Shown here piece after piece: positions 41,744-51,585 of a DNA stretch of 64,000 nt. Each line of letters opens with the position of its first letter. The stretch's first letter is position 1. The notes under the pieces are model-generated. The model had not been told where the DNA came from. It saw nothing but the letters and a program-made list of their open reading frames with translations, and made no database searches. The stretch spans positions 239,229 to 303,228 of the forward strand of contig SRSL01000002.1 in NCBI GenBank assembly GCA_009735695.1. The letters run 5' to 3'. Both the position numbers and the translations under genes were made by a program. The DNA comes from Christiangramia bathymodioli (GTDB taxonomy: Bacteria > Bacteroidota > Bacteroidia > Flavobacteriales > Flavobacteriaceae).

Positions 41744-44670
41744 TGAAGTTGAGATCGCTCTGGATTACCGGATTCTTTTTTATTTTTTTTCTTATTTCCA
41801 ATACTTTAACCGCGCAGATCACGAATCCCCTTAGGGCTGAAGATCATATTGCCCAAAAGCAGTGGGTAGATAGTATCTATGACTCGATGAACCTTGAAGA
41901 AAAGGTGGGTCAGTTGTTCATGGCCAGTATCTGGTCTCAGAATGATGATGAGGCAGATACTATTCGAAAGCTTATTAAGGAGCATCATATTGGCGGTCTT
42001 ATTTTTTCAAAAGGCGGACCGCTGAAACAAGCCAAACTTACCAATGAATTCCAGGAGATGTCTAGAATCCCATTGCTGGTGGGAATGGATGCCGAATGGG
42101 GCCTAGCTATGCGGCTGGACAGTACCTTTGCCTTGCCATGGAACATGACCCTGGGAGCGATCGAAGATGAACAATTGATCGAAAGGGCTGGTGCGGCTAT
42201 TTCCAGGCACGCCAGAAGACTGGGTGTGCATTTTAATTTTGCACCCGTTGTAGATATCAATACCAATCCGCTGAATCCTATCATCGGTAACCGGTCGTTC
42301 GGAGAAGATAAAGACAATGTAAGTCAAAAAGCACTTGCCTTTATGCGAGGGATGCACAGGGAAGGAGTATTGAGTTCAGCCAAACATTTCCCGGGGCATG
42401 GAGATACCGATACCGATTCTCACAAAGCCCTTCCAACGATACAGTTTTCAGCTGATAGAATAGATGAAGTTGAGCTTTTTCCGTATAAGGAATTGATCCC
42501 GCAGGGCTTAAGCAGTATCATGGTCGCCCACCTGGATGTTCCGGAGCTGGAGCCTACAAAAGGCTTACCGGCCTCACTTTCAGAAAATATAACCACCAAT
42601 ATTCTGAAGAAAAATATGGGCTTTAACGGCCTGATATTTACAGATGCCCTTGGAATGAAAGGGGTTTCTAAAAACAAAAAAACCGGAGAGGTAGACCTGG
42701 ATGCCTTCCTTGCCGGGAACGATATACTTTTGATGAGCGAAAATGTGGCAAAAGGAGCTCAGAGCCTTGTGGATGCTTATAACTCGGGAATTATTTCTGA
42801 AGAACGTCTGGCATTATCGGTTAAGAAAATCCTAAATGCAAAATATAAGGTTGGGTTGAATGAATTTGCGCCTATAAATACCAGTTATCTTCACGAAGAA
42901 CTCAATACCAGCAGAGATCAGGCACTCCTGGAAGACCTGTTCGAAAATGCGGTGACCTTATTGAAGAATAACAAGGCAGTTGTTCCGATTAAAAAATTGG
43001 ATAAACAAAAGATCGCCTATGTGAATTTTGGAAACGATGACGGAAGCCCGTTTCTGAAGCAGCTTCGCAAATACACGCAGGTAGATTGGGTAAAAGCTGA
43101 AAGTTTAAAGGAACTTCTGAAAAAACTTGAGGAGTATACCACTGTAGTGGTGGGATTCCATAAGCCGGATAACAGTCCGTGGGCAGCCTATAAATTCACC
43201 CGAAATGAAACGGTATGGCTGCATGAGATCGCCCGGCAGAATAAAACCATTCTTTCCCTTTTTTCACGACCTTATGCTTTGATGGATATTCCAAGCTATG
43301 CCAACCTGGAAGGGATCGTAGTAGGTTATCAAAATCACCCGGTCGCCCAGCAAAAGGTGGCACAGGTACTTTTTGGCGGACTTCCGGCAAAAGGCAGGCT
43401 CCCGGTTAGTATTTTTCATGAATTCCCAGAAGGGACCGGGTTTAATACTAATTCTATCGACAGACTATCCTACGGAACTCCGGAGCAGGTTGGAATGAAT
43501 TCAGCAAAACTGAAAAAGATCGATAGTATCGTGAATTATGCCATCGCAGAAAAAATGACCCCTGGTGCCCAGGTTTTGATCGCCAGAAAGAATAAGGTGA
43601 TCTACCAGAAGAATTTCGGATATCAAACCTATGAAAAGGAGCTTCCGGTAACCGATACGACCATCTATGATCTCGCTTCATTAACAAAGATCCTGGCTAC
43701 CTTGCCCATGGTGATGAAGCTGGACGAAGAAGGAGTAGTGGATTTTGAAACCAGGTTGGAAGAACTGCTGCCTGTTTTTCAGAATTCGAATAAAGGGAAG
43801 ATCAAACTGCAGGATATGCTAATGCATTACGCCAGGCTTCAGGCATGGATCCCATTTTATATTTCTACCCTGGAACCCAAAACCCGGAAACTTTCCCCCG
43901 ACTTCTATAGCGATACTCCTTCTGATATATTCAGTTTACCGGTAGCTAAAAACATGTTCATCAGGAAAGATATAGGAGATACCATTGTTGATGTAATTAA
44001 AAAAAGTGAGCTGGAAAGGCGACTTCAGTATAAATACAGTGATTTGCCCTATTATTTGCTGAAGTATTACCTGGAGGGATATTTCGAAACCACTTTACAT
44101 GCTATCACTCAGAAAGAGCTCTACAGGCCTTTGGGTGCTACCTATACCGGTTTTATACCGCTTACGCGCTTTGACAGCCTGCAGATAGCTCCTACCGAAG
44201 ATGACCGGCTTTGGCGAAGACAGGTGGTTAGAGGCTATGTTCATGATCAGGGAGCTGCCATGCAGGGTGGAATTGGAGGGCATGCAGGGCTTTTCAGTAA
44301 CGCGAATGATGTCGCCAAGATCATGCAAACCTTCTTAAATGGTGGTAAATATGGGGATGAGCGATTATTCAGTAAGGAAATAATAGACAAATACAACACC
44401 TGTTATTATTGTGAAGATAATGTGCGCAGGGGAGTGGGCTTTGATAAACCCCAGTTAAGCGGAGGTGGGCCCACCTGTGATTGTGTATCGATGATGAGCT
44501 TTGGTCATACCGGCTTTACCGGAACATTTGCCTGGGCAGACCCGGAAGAAGAGATTGTTTACGTATTTTTGTCTAACAGAACCTATCCCGACTCCAATAA
44601 TCGCAAGCTTATTCGTGCGGATATTAGATCTGAAATACAAAAAATCATTTACGAATCTATAGATTATTGA
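41743..44670 (+). CDS. Glycoside hydrolase family 3 fused to a serine hydrolase (β-lactamase fold)
   Basis: A 975-residue secreted or periplasmic protein with a signal peptide (WITGFFFIFFLISNTLTAQ). Residues ~35-560 are GH3 with the NagZ-like substrate motif SAKHFPGHGDTDTDSHKALP and the nucleophile Asp in LIFTDALGMKGVS. Residues ~600-975 are a class C β-lactamase-like serine hydrolase: SLTK (Ser/Lys), YSD and HTGFTG. The first part probably removes β-N-acetylglucosamine from peptidoglycan fragments and the second may cleave peptide or ester bonds; such fusions are common in Bacteroidetes and are linked to cell-wall recycling. Four bases before bshA. Confidence 0.88.
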   Translation: MKLRSLWITGFFFIFFLISNTLTAQITNPLRAEDHIAQKQWVDSIYDSMNLEEKVGQLFMASIWSQNDDEADTIRKLIKEHHIGGLIFSKGGPLKQAKLTNEFQEMSRIPLLVGMDAEWGLAMRLDSTFALPWNMTLGAIEDEQLIERAGAAISRHARRLGVHFNFAPVVDINTNPLNPIIGNRSFGEDKDNVSQKALAFMRGMHREGVLSSAKHFPGHGDTDTDSHKALPTIQFSADRIDEVELFPYKELIPQGLSSIMVAHLDVPELEPTKGLPASLSENITTNILKKNMGFNGLIFTDALGMKGVSKNKKTGEVDLDAFLAGNDILLMSENVAKGAQSLVDAYNSGIISEERLALSVKKILNAKYKVGLNEFAPINTSYLHEELNTSRDQALLEDLFENAVTLLKNNKAVVPIKKLDKQKIAYVNFGNDDGSPFLKQLRKYTQVDWVKAESLKELLKKLEEYTTVVVGFHKPDNSPWAAYKFTRNETVWLHEIARQNKTILSLFSRPYALMDIPSYANLEGIVVGYQNHPVAQQKVAQVLFGGLPAKGRLPVSIFHEFPEGTGFNTNSIDRLSYGTPEQVGMNSAKLKKIDSIVNYAIAEKMTPGAQVLIARKNKVIYQKNFGYQTYEKELPVTDTTIYDLASLTKILATLPMVMKLDEEGVVDFETRLEELLPVFQNSNKGKIKLQDMLMHYARLQAWIPFYISTLEPKTRKLSPDFYSDTPSDIFSLPVAKNMFIRKDIGDTIVDVIKKSELERRLQYKYSDLPYYLLKYYLEGYFETTLHAITQKELYRPLGATYTGFIPLTRFDSLQIAPTEDDRLWRRQVVRGYVHDQGAAMQGGIGGHAGLFSNANDVAKIMQTFLNGGKYGDERLFSKEIIDKYNTCYYCEDNVRRGVGFDKPQLSGGGPTCDCVSMMSFGHTGFTGTFAWADPEEEIVYVFLSNRTYPDSNNRKLIRADIRSEIQKIIYESIDY

Positions 44671-44673
44671 TCC

Positions 44674-45804
44674 ATGAAAATAGCCATTGTATGTTATCCT
44701 ACCTTTGGTGGGAGCGGCGTTGTAGCAACCGAACTGGGACTTGCGCTTTCCAAACGAGGGCATGAGATCCATTTCGTAACCTACAAGCAACCGGTGAGGC
44801 TGGAGACCATCTCCAGTCATATAAGATTTCATGAGGTTAATGTTCCGGAATATCCTTTGTTTCATTACCAGCCTTATGAGCTTGCCCTGAGCAGTAAACT
44901 GGTTAACGTGGTAAAGCATTATGGCATCGAACTTCTTCACGTGCATTACGCGATCCCTCATGCTTATGCGGGTTATATGACCAAGAAAATGCTGGAGGAA
45001 GAAGGGATTTATTTACCTATGGTTACCACGCTTCACGGAACCGATATAACTCTGGTAGGGAATCATCCGTTCTATAAGCCTGCAGTGACCTTCAGTATTA
45101 ATAATAGCGATTTTGTCACCTCTGTTTCTCTTAGCTTGAGGGAAGATACCCTGAAGTTCTTTGAGATCACTAAAGAGATCGATGTGATCCCGAACTTCAT
45201 AGATGTATCCAAATTTCAGCAAAAGAGTTTTACCGATTGTCAGAGAGCCCTCATGGCAGATGATGATGAAAAGATCATTACCCATGTGAGTAACTTCCGA
45301 AAGGTAAAAAGAATAGAGGATGTAGTGAACATTTTTTATAGAATTCAGAAGGATGTAAAGGCCAGATTAATGATGGTTGGGGAAGGGCCTGAACGGGAAA
45401 TGGCTGAGCAACTGGTCAAGGAATTGAATATACGCGAGCGGGTTTTATTCCTGGGACAGAGTAATGAAATTGACAAGATTCTGTGTTTTTCAGACCTGTT
45501 TCTTCTTCCATCTGAAACTGAAAGTTTTGGCCTGGCTGCACTTGAAGCTATGGTTCACTCAGTTCCTGTAATATCTTCAAATACTGGAGGTTTACCTGAG
45601 GTAAATATTGATGGTTTCTCTGGTTTCCTTCATGAGGTAGGTGATGTTGAGGCTATGGCGCAAAGCGCGATCTCGATTTTGAAAGATCCTGATAAACTGG
45701 TCAAATTCAAGACACAGGCCCTGGAAGCCGCAAGAAAATTTGATGTGAACCAGATCGTGCCCATGTACGAAGACCTGTATAAAAAAGCGCTGGTTAAGGC
45801 ATAA
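44674..45804 (+). CDS. bshA: N-acetyl-α-D-glucosaminyl L-malate synthase BshA
   Basis: A 376-residue GT4 enzyme. The start MKIAIVCYPTFGGSGVVATELGLALSKRGHEIHFVT is the BshA pattern, followed by HVHYAIPHAYAGYM and TTLHGTDITLVG; the C-terminal domain has RKVKRIEDV, LMMVGEGPER and SETESFGLAALEAM with the nucleotide-binding Glu. It joins L-malate and UDP-GlcNAc in the first step of bacillithiol synthesis. bshB and bshC are not in the window. A terminator follows directly. Confidence 0.92.
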   Translation: MKIAIVCYPTFGGSGVVATELGLALSKRGHEIHFVTYKQPVRLETISSHIRFHEVNVPEYPLFHYQPYELALSSKLVNVVKHYGIELLHVHYAIPHAYAGYMTKKMLEEEGIYLPMVTTLHGTDITLVGNHPFYKPAVTFSINNSDFVTSVSLSLREDTLKFFEITKEIDVIPNFIDVSKFQQKSFTDCQRALMADDDEKIITHVSNFRKVKRIEDVVNIFYRIQKDVKARLMMVGEGPEREMAEQLVKELNIRERVLFLGQSNEIDKILCFSDLFLLPSETESFGLAALEAMVHSVPVISSNTGGLPEVNIDGFSGFLHEVGDVEAMAQSAISILKDPDKLVKFKTQALEAARKFDVNQIVPMYEDLYKKALVKA

Positions 45805-45809
45805 AAAAA

Positions 45810-45833
45810 GTGGAGCCATCTAAAAAGCTCCAC
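45810..45833. terminator. Terminator after bshA
   Basis: GTGGAGC (45810-45816) pairs with GCTCCAC (45827-45833), A-rich before and T-rich after, so it may act in both directions between convergent genes. Confidence 0.7.
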
Positions 45834-45863
45834 CTTTCCTTTCTTAAACCTATTTAAGAAAAT

Positions 45864-46352
45864 CTAAAACTGATATCGTAATCCTATTGCAATGTCTGGG
45901 GTGAAATCATCGTGATCGTCATAATTTGAAAAACCTATCTCCGGTCTGAAATCCAGGGAAATAAGTAGGGGGAAATCAAAATCATATTCAATACCTATAT
46001 CTCCAGCGATCAATGCGAATAAACCGTCGTTATTGTGCCTGTTATCGTCGAAATTCCCTAGACCAGCACCAGCGCCGGCATACCAGTTAAATCCGCCTTC
46101 AATATTCCAGACCCACTGGTATAATCCCACGAGCTTGATCGCATCGAAATGACTGTCGTCTCTCCATCCCAGGTCGAATTCCAGTCTATTATTATCACCA
46201 CCAATAGCTCTCTGATAGGAGATTTCAGCTCCATATCCGCCACCACCACCTATACGCAATCCTATAGCATTGTCGGCAATACGTTGTGCATTAGCCTGAT
46301 GGAACAAAACACCTCCTAAAACGAAAGCTGCAAAAAGAACAATTTTTTTCAT
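45864..46352 (-). CDS. Small outer-membrane β-barrel protein
   Basis: A 162-residue protein with a signal peptide (KKIVLFAAFVLGGVLFHQANAQ). The mature part has short alternating strands (IGLRIGGGGGYGAEISYQRAI, RLEFDLGWRD, FNWYAGAGAGLG) and ends DIAIGLRYQF, with the terminal aromatic residue of Bam-inserted barrels. About eight strands are expected, OmpW/OmpX size. The function is unknown. It has its own well-formed promoter. Confidence 0.75.
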   Translation of the reverse strand: MKKIVLFAAFVLGGVLFHQANAQRIADNAIGLRIGGGGGYGAEISYQRAIGGDNNRLEFDLGWRDDSHFDAIKLVGLYQWVWNIEGGFNWYAGAGAGLGNFDDNRHNNDGLFALIAGDIGIEYDFDFPLLISLDFRPEIGFSNYDDHDDFTPDIAIGLRYQF

Positions 46353-46374
46353 GTTTGATTGATTTGTTTTTGAG

Positions 46375-46403
46375 CAAATTTATAAGTTAAACCATTATAC
46401 AAA
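46375..46403 (-). promoter_or_regulatory. Promoter of the small outer-membrane protein gene
   Basis: On the minus strand TTTG (46403-46400), 17 bases, TAAATTTG (46382-46375). Start codon 23 bases further. Good consensus match. Confidence 0.6.
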
Positions 46404-46482
46404 CGTGAGCCACCGCAAATCTATTGTTAATATTATTTAAAAAACTGTTAAGCCTGAAACCGGAAATCTTCTAAATTTGAGT

Positions 46483-49407
46483 ATGGAAAAGATCGAAGCC
46501 CTAAAAGATTTAGCCCAATCCCTGAACGGCAATTTATATTATGATGATCTGTGGAAAAGTATCTATGCCACCGATGCCTCCGTATATCGAGAGATCCCGC
46601 TTGCGGTATGTTATCCATTGGATGAAGAGGATCTGATTAAACTTATCAAATTCGCCAAAAAACACCATACTTCCCTTATTCCCAGAACTGCTGGAACTTC
46701 CCTTGCCGGCCAATGTACTGGAAACGGAATCGTGGTGGATGTTTCCCGAAATTTTACAGATATTCTTGAAATTGATCCGAAAAATAAAAGGGTTCGTGTA
46801 CAGCCGGGAGTGATCAGGGACGATCTGAATAGAAAATTACAAAAACACGGACTTTTCTTTGGGCCCAATACATCTACCTCCAACCGGTGTATGATAGGAG
46901 GGATGGTAGGAAATAATTCCAGTGGAACCACTTCGATCAAATACGGAACCACCCGGGATAAGCTTATTTCACTCAAAGTAATTTTGAGCGATGGTAGTAA
47001 AGCTGAATTCAAGGATGTTTCAGAATCTGAATATCTTGAGAAATTGAAACTTCAGAACCTGGAAGGTGAAATTTTCCGAAACCTTGATAAAATACTGAAG
47101 GATTCGAAGAATCAGGCTGAGATCAGGGAAAAGTATCCTCCTGCAAGTCTTCACCGCAGAAATACCGGTTATGCGCTCGATGAATTGTTGGACAGTTCGG
47201 TTTTCCAGGAAAGTGCAAATGATTTTGATCTTTGCAAACTTATATCAGGAAGCGAAGGCACCCTGGCTTTTATAACTGAAATTTGTCTTCAGTTAGACCC
47301 GCTACCTCCCAAACATACGGCTATGATCGCGGCGCATTTCTCGAGTATCGACGCCTGTATGCGGGCCGTGGTCCCGGCTATGAAACATTCGCTGTATACC
47401 TGTGAAATGATGGATAAGGTTATCCTGGACTGTACCAGCGAAAACCTGAAATACAAGGAAAATCGGTTTTTCATAGAAGGCGATCCGCAGGCAATCTTAA
47501 TGCTGGAGCTAAGATCGGAGTCTTCGGAAAATCTGGAAAATCAGCTAAAGGCCTTACAGGAAACTATGGAAAACTCCAAACTTGGATATTCCTACCCGGT
47601 TTTATATGCTGAACAAATAGAGCTTGCTTTAGAACTTCGGAAGGCCGGCCTTGGCCTCTTAGGAAATATGAAGGGCGATCGCAAGGCAGTTGCATGTATC
47701 GAAGATACGGCTGTAGCCCTGCCGGTGCTGGCAGATTATATTTCAGAATTTAGTGATATTATGAAGGGATACGGTCAGCAGGCGGTGTATTATGCACATG
47801 CGGGAGCGGGTGAAATTCACTTAAGGCCGATTCTGGACCTAAAAAAATCGGCTGACGTCAAACTGTTCCGAAGCATCACTACCGACGTTGCAAAACTGGT
47901 AAAAAAATATAACGGGTCCCTTAGCGGTGAGCACGGAGATGGAAGGGTTCGTGCCGAATTCATAAAATTGATGTATGGAGAACATGTCTACCAGCTGCTT
48001 AAGGATTTAAAAAATATCTTTGATCCTCATTCTATTTTTAACCCCGGAAAGATAGTGGATGCTCCTCCTATGGATACCTCGCTGAGATATCAGCCGGATC
48101 GAAAGGAACCAGATATAGAAACTATCATGGATTTTTCGGATGCCGAAGGGGTGCTTAGAATGGCCGAGAAATGTAACGGAAGTGGAGATTGTCGCAAGTC
48201 GGTTGAAGCTGGAGGAACCATGTGTCCGAGTTATCGTGCCACCAAGGATGAAAAAGACACTACCCGGGCCAGGGCGAACGCACTAAGAGAATTTCTAACG
48301 AATTCAGAAAAACCTAACCGGTTTGATCATAAAGAGTTAAAAGAAGTACTGGATTTGTGTATCAGCTGTAAAGGCTGTAAAAGCGAATGCCCTTCTAATG
48401 TGGATATGGCGGCTTTAAAAGCTGAATTTCAACACCAGTATCATAAATCAAATAAACCTTCCTTAAGAGACTGGGCATTTGCCAATATCACGCGGCAAAA
48501 TGCCATGGCTTCAAAAGTTCCTGGTATTTCCCGGTTCTTATTGTCTAATTCTTTTTCTTCCGGAGTTGTCAAATCGGTTTTAGGCGTCGCAAAAGAACGG
48601 GAATTGCCTGTGATCGAAAAGCAAAGCCTTAGAGCCTATTATGAGTCACATAAAGAAAAGTTCACCAGGCCAAATTATATTAAGACTGTTTATCTTTTTA
48701 ATGATGAATTTACCAATTACCTGGATGTAAAGGTTGGAAAGGATGCGCTTAACTTACTCGCCAAATTAAATTATCATATCAAATTGATAGATCATCCGGA
48801 AAGTGGCAGAAGTTACCTTTCTAAAGGTTTTCTAACCGAAGCTAAAAAGCTGGCTAATCAAAATGTAGAAATTTTCCAGGGACTTATAGATGAGAACAAC
48901 CTGCTTATTGGAATTGAACCCTCTGCGATACTCAGTTTTCGCGATGAATATTTAAGGCTTGCAGATGATAAGGAAGCAGCTAAAAGGCTATCTGCTAACA
49001 CCTTTTTGGTCGAAGAATTCCTTAAGCAGGAAATAGCCCAGGGAAATATTACGAAAGAACAGTTCACTAACAAAAAAGCTACGATAAAGATTCATGCACA
49101 TTGTCACCAGAAAGCCCTGTCTAATTCCAGCAGAACCTTTGATATTCTCAATCTTCCCGAGAATTACAAGGTTTTCATTATCGCTTCCGGTTGTTGCGGG
49201 ATGGCTGGCTCATTCGGCTATGAAAAAGAGCATTACGAGATAAGCATGCGCATTGGAGAAAACTCGCTTTTTCCTGCCATAAGAAAGGCAGATAAATCGG
49301 TGATCATTGCAGCTAATGGTACCAGTTGCAGGCACCAGATCAAAGATGGTACCGGCAGAATCGCTCAACACCCCGTTAGCATTCTTCGGAATTCCCTCAA
49401 AAAATAA
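46483..49407 (+). CDS. FAD-binding and iron-sulfur oxidoreductase (D-lactate dehydrogenase-like)
   Basis: About 974 residues from the ATG at 46483. The N-terminal half is a FAD_binding_4 domain of the VAO type (LIPRTAGTSLAGQCTGNGIVVDVS; GPNTSTSNRCMIGGMVGNNSSGTTSIKYG) with an FAD-linked oxidase C-terminal domain ending LSGEHGDGRVRAEF. Then come two ferredoxin-like clusters (CNGSGDCRK...CPSYRATKDEKDTTRARAN; CISCKGCKSECPSNVDM) and a CCG domain (SGCCGMAGSFGYEKEHYEIS). This is the Dld-II/GlcD-GlcF fused type, oxidising a 2-hydroxy acid such as D-lactate to the quinone pool. Substrate is not certain. The protein has no TM segment. Confidence 0.87.
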   Translation: MEKIEALKDLAQSLNGNLYYDDLWKSIYATDASVYREIPLAVCYPLDEEDLIKLIKFAKKHHTSLIPRTAGTSLAGQCTGNGIVVDVSRNFTDILEIDPKNKRVRVQPGVIRDDLNRKLQKHGLFFGPNTSTSNRCMIGGMVGNNSSGTTSIKYGTTRDKLISLKVILSDGSKAEFKDVSESEYLEKLKLQNLEGEIFRNLDKILKDSKNQAEIREKYPPASLHRRNTGYALDELLDSSVFQESANDFDLCKLISGSEGTLAFITEICLQLDPLPPKHTAMIAAHFSSIDACMRAVVPAMKHSLYTCEMMDKVILDCTSENLKYKENRFFIEGDPQAILMLELRSESSENLENQLKALQETMENSKLGYSYPVLYAEQIELALELRKAGLGLLGNMKGDRKAVACIEDTAVALPVLADYISEFSDIMKGYGQQAVYYAHAGAGEIHLRPILDLKKSADVKLFRSITTDVAKLVKKYNGSLSGEHGDGRVRAEFIKLMYGEHVYQLLKDLKNIFDPHSIFNPGKIVDAPPMDTSLRYQPDRKEPDIETIMDFSDAEGVLRMAEKCNGSGDCRKSVEAGGTMCPSYRATKDEKDTTRARANALREFLTNSEKPNRFDHKELKEVLDLCISCKGCKSECPSNVDMAALKAEFQHQYHKSNKPSLRDWAFANITRQNAMASKVPGISRFLLSNSFSSGVVKSVLGVAKERELPVIEKQSLRAYYESHKEKFTRPNYIKTVYLFNDEFTNYLDVKVGKDALNLLAKLNYHIKLIDHPESGRSYLSKGFLTEAKKLANQNVEIFQGLIDENNLLIGIEPSAILSFRDEYLRLADDKEAAKRLSANTFLVEEFLKQEIAQGNITKEQFTNKKATIKIHAHCHQKALSNSSRTFDILNLPENYKVFIIASGCCGMAGSFGYEKEHYEISMRIGENSLFPAIRKADKSVIIAANGTSCRHQIKDGTGRIAQHPVSILRNSLKK

Positions 49408-49496
49408 AGATTATCCAAAGTTTTGTTAATCCATCTTAAATCTTAGGCTTGCGCAATTCCAAAATCTTACATTTAACTCGTCTCAAATAAGAGTTG

Positions 49497-51059
49497 ATGA
49501 AGGAAGAATTACAGATTCGGGAATTAGAGCAGGAGCTTGAAAAACTTCGAGAGAGAAATGAAGAGCTGGAGGCCCAGGTTTCTGGTTATAAGGATTCTGT
49601 GTCTAATCTGGAAGAAAAACTGTTTCAATATAAAGGACTTATTTATTCCTCATCGGCTCTGATCACCTTTTTGAGGGGAGCCGATTACATTATTGAATTT
49701 GCGAATATGCCCATCCGCAAAGTTTGGGGTAAAGGAGACAATGTGGTTGGCAAAGCTTTATTCGAGGTTATTCCGGAGGTAAAGGACCAGGGTATAGAAT
49801 CATATTTAAACCAGGTTTTTTATGATGGCGTTCCTTATCATGCCGAAGGTTTGCCCATAGAACATAGGGTGAACGGCAGCATGGTTAAATCTTATTTTGA
49901 TTTTTCCTATATGCCTCAATATGACTCTGATGGGGAAATAGTTGGTATAGGGGTAGTTGCCCAGGATGTAACCAACCGTGAACGCTTGAATGCACAGAAT
50001 CAAAAACGGGAAAAGGAATTCAGGGAACTGATCGATTTCATGCCTCATAAAGTAAGTTTGTCAAATTCTAACGGTGACCCCGTATTCTTTAATAAGAGCT
50101 GGCTCGATTATACAGGCTTGAGTATGGAACAGCTCATCGAGAAAAAGTGGTGGCCTTTCATTCATCCAGATCATCTTCAAAAAGCAAAAATGGATGTTAG
50201 TGAAAGTCTGGAAACGGGCTGTGAACTTGACATGGAATTGATGATCAAAGACAGGGAAGGAGACTATAAATGGCATTTGTGGAGAGCCATCCCGGTTTTA
50301 GATGAAGAAGATAAGGTTTCTTCCTGGATTAGTACCAGTACTCCAATTGAAAGGCTAAAAGAGATTGAACAGGAAAAAGAAAGCTTTCTAAAACTGGTGA
50401 GTCATGAATTAAAAACGCCTGTTACTTCTATTAAAGGTTATGTTCAGTTGCTTCAAAAAATGATGCATGGTAAAATTAGTGAAACCAAGGTTCCGGTTGA
50501 ACCTTATCTTGGAAAGATCGAAGATCAAATAGAAAGATTGATAGTTCTGATCTCTGAAATGCTGGACCTTTCCAGGCTTGAAACTAACGAATTAAAATTG
50601 AATCGTGAACATTTTCAGCTTAACCAACAGGTAGACCATATAGTGCAGGAACTTTCAGATATTCATCCTGATGTTCAAATCGAGGTTCAGCACGAAGGAT
50701 CTTTCATGGTAGAGGCAGATAGGGGTAGGATTGGTCAGGTACTTATTAACTTTCTCACCAATGCTTATAAATATTCCCCGGAAAACAAACATATTAAGGT
50801 TAAAGTACATCAAATTGATAGTAAATTTGCAGCTGTAAGTGTAAAGGATACAGGCATAGGCATCAAGGAGAACGACAGGAGAAATATCTTTAAACGCTTT
50901 TACCGTGTCGAATCCAAGAATGAATATACCTATTCCGGTTTTGGAATTGGGCTGTTCCTGTCAAAAGAAATTATTGAAAGGCACCAAGGAAAGATAATTT
51001 TGGAAAGCGAGTTTGGAAGAGGCTCCGAATTCACTTTTACTCTACCACTAAATAACTAA
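49497..51059 (+). CDS. PAS-domain sensor histidine kinase, soluble
   Basis: About 520 residues, starting at ATG 49497 (TTG at 49494 possible). A coiled-coil start (IRELEQELEKLRERNEELEAQV) precedes two PAS domains (~60-160 and ~175-285). HisKA follows with VSHELKTPVTSIKGYVQL (phospho-His), then HATPase_c with the N box LINFLTNAYKYSPENK and G boxes DTGIGIKENDR and GFGIGLFLSKEI. No TM segments, so it senses a cytoplasmic signal. It is paired with a receiver-only regulator two bases downstream. Confidence 0.9.
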   Translation: MKEELQIRELEQELEKLRERNEELEAQVSGYKDSVSNLEEKLFQYKGLIYSSSALITFLRGADYIIEFANMPIRKVWGKGDNVVGKALFEVIPEVKDQGIESYLNQVFYDGVPYHAEGLPIEHRVNGSMVKSYFDFSYMPQYDSDGEIVGIGVVAQDVTNRERLNAQNQKREKEFRELIDFMPHKVSLSNSNGDPVFFNKSWLDYTGLSMEQLIEKKWWPFIHPDHLQKAKMDVSESLETGCELDMELMIKDREGDYKWHLWRAIPVLDEEDKVSSWISTSTPIERLKEIEQEKESFLKLVSHELKTPVTSIKGYVQLLQKMMHGKISETKVPVEPYLGKIEDQIERLIVLISEMLDLSRLETNELKLNREHFQLNQQVDHIVQELSDIHPDVQIEVQHEGSFMVEADRGRIGQVLINFLTNAYKYSPENKHIKVKVHQIDSKFAAVSVKDTGIGIKENDRRNIFKRFYRVESKNEYTYSGFGIGLFLSKEIIERHQGKIILESEFGRGSEFTFTLPLNN

Positions 51060-51061
51060 AT

Positions 51062-51427
51062 ATGGCTAGAATTTTAATTGTTGATGACGATCAAACCATA
51101 GGGATCATGATTCAGGATATCCTGGAATTCAAGGGACATGAAGTGGTGGTGACGCAGCAACCCGCTACCGCCAAAGACAAGATTCTAGCTCATGATATTG
51201 AATTAGTGCTCCTTGATAAGCTCATCTCTGGTGTTGATGGTACCGATGTGTGTTCCGAATTGAGAAAAGAGCAACAATTCAAAGAGCTGCCTATAATTAT
51301 GATGTCTGCCTTGCATAATGTGGATGAAATCTGCCTGGCAGCCGGTGCCACCATGTTCCTTCCCAAACCTTTTGACATGGACACCCTTATAGCGGCCATT
51401 GATGAGATTTTGGAAGAAAAAGCATAA
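51062..51427 (+). CDS. Single-domain response regulator
   Basis: A 121-residue CheY-like receiver: ILIVDDD acidic pocket (4-10), phosphoacceptor Asp52 in LVLLDKLISG, switch Ser in MMSALHN and Lys in FLPKPFD. No output domain, so it acts through protein contacts or as a phosphate sink for the neighbouring kinase. Two bases separate it from the kinase gene. Confidence 0.9.
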   Translation: MARILIVDDDQTIGIMIQDILEFKGHEVVVTQQPATAKDKILAHDIELVLLDKLISGVDGTDVCSELRKEQQFKELPIIMMSALHNVDEICLAAGATMFLPKPFDMDTLIAAIDEILEEKA

Positions 51428-51540
51428 TTACTGCTTCTTTGATTTATACATCTATTATATAGTTTCTTTATTTAAGGTTTTGAATATAATTTTTTCAGTT
51501 TCTAAATGGGATCGGAAGTAACATAAAACTGAATTCCATT

Positions 51541-51570
51541 TTTAAATATCTTCTTAAAAAATTACATTTG
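51541..51570 (+). promoter_or_regulatory. Candidate promoter of aroC
   Basis: TTTA (51541-51544), 18 bases, TACATTTG (51563-51570). The -7 box is 16 bases before the aroC ATG, giving a very short leader. Confidence 0.45.
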
Positions 51571-51585
51571 TTCAAAATCCTTTAA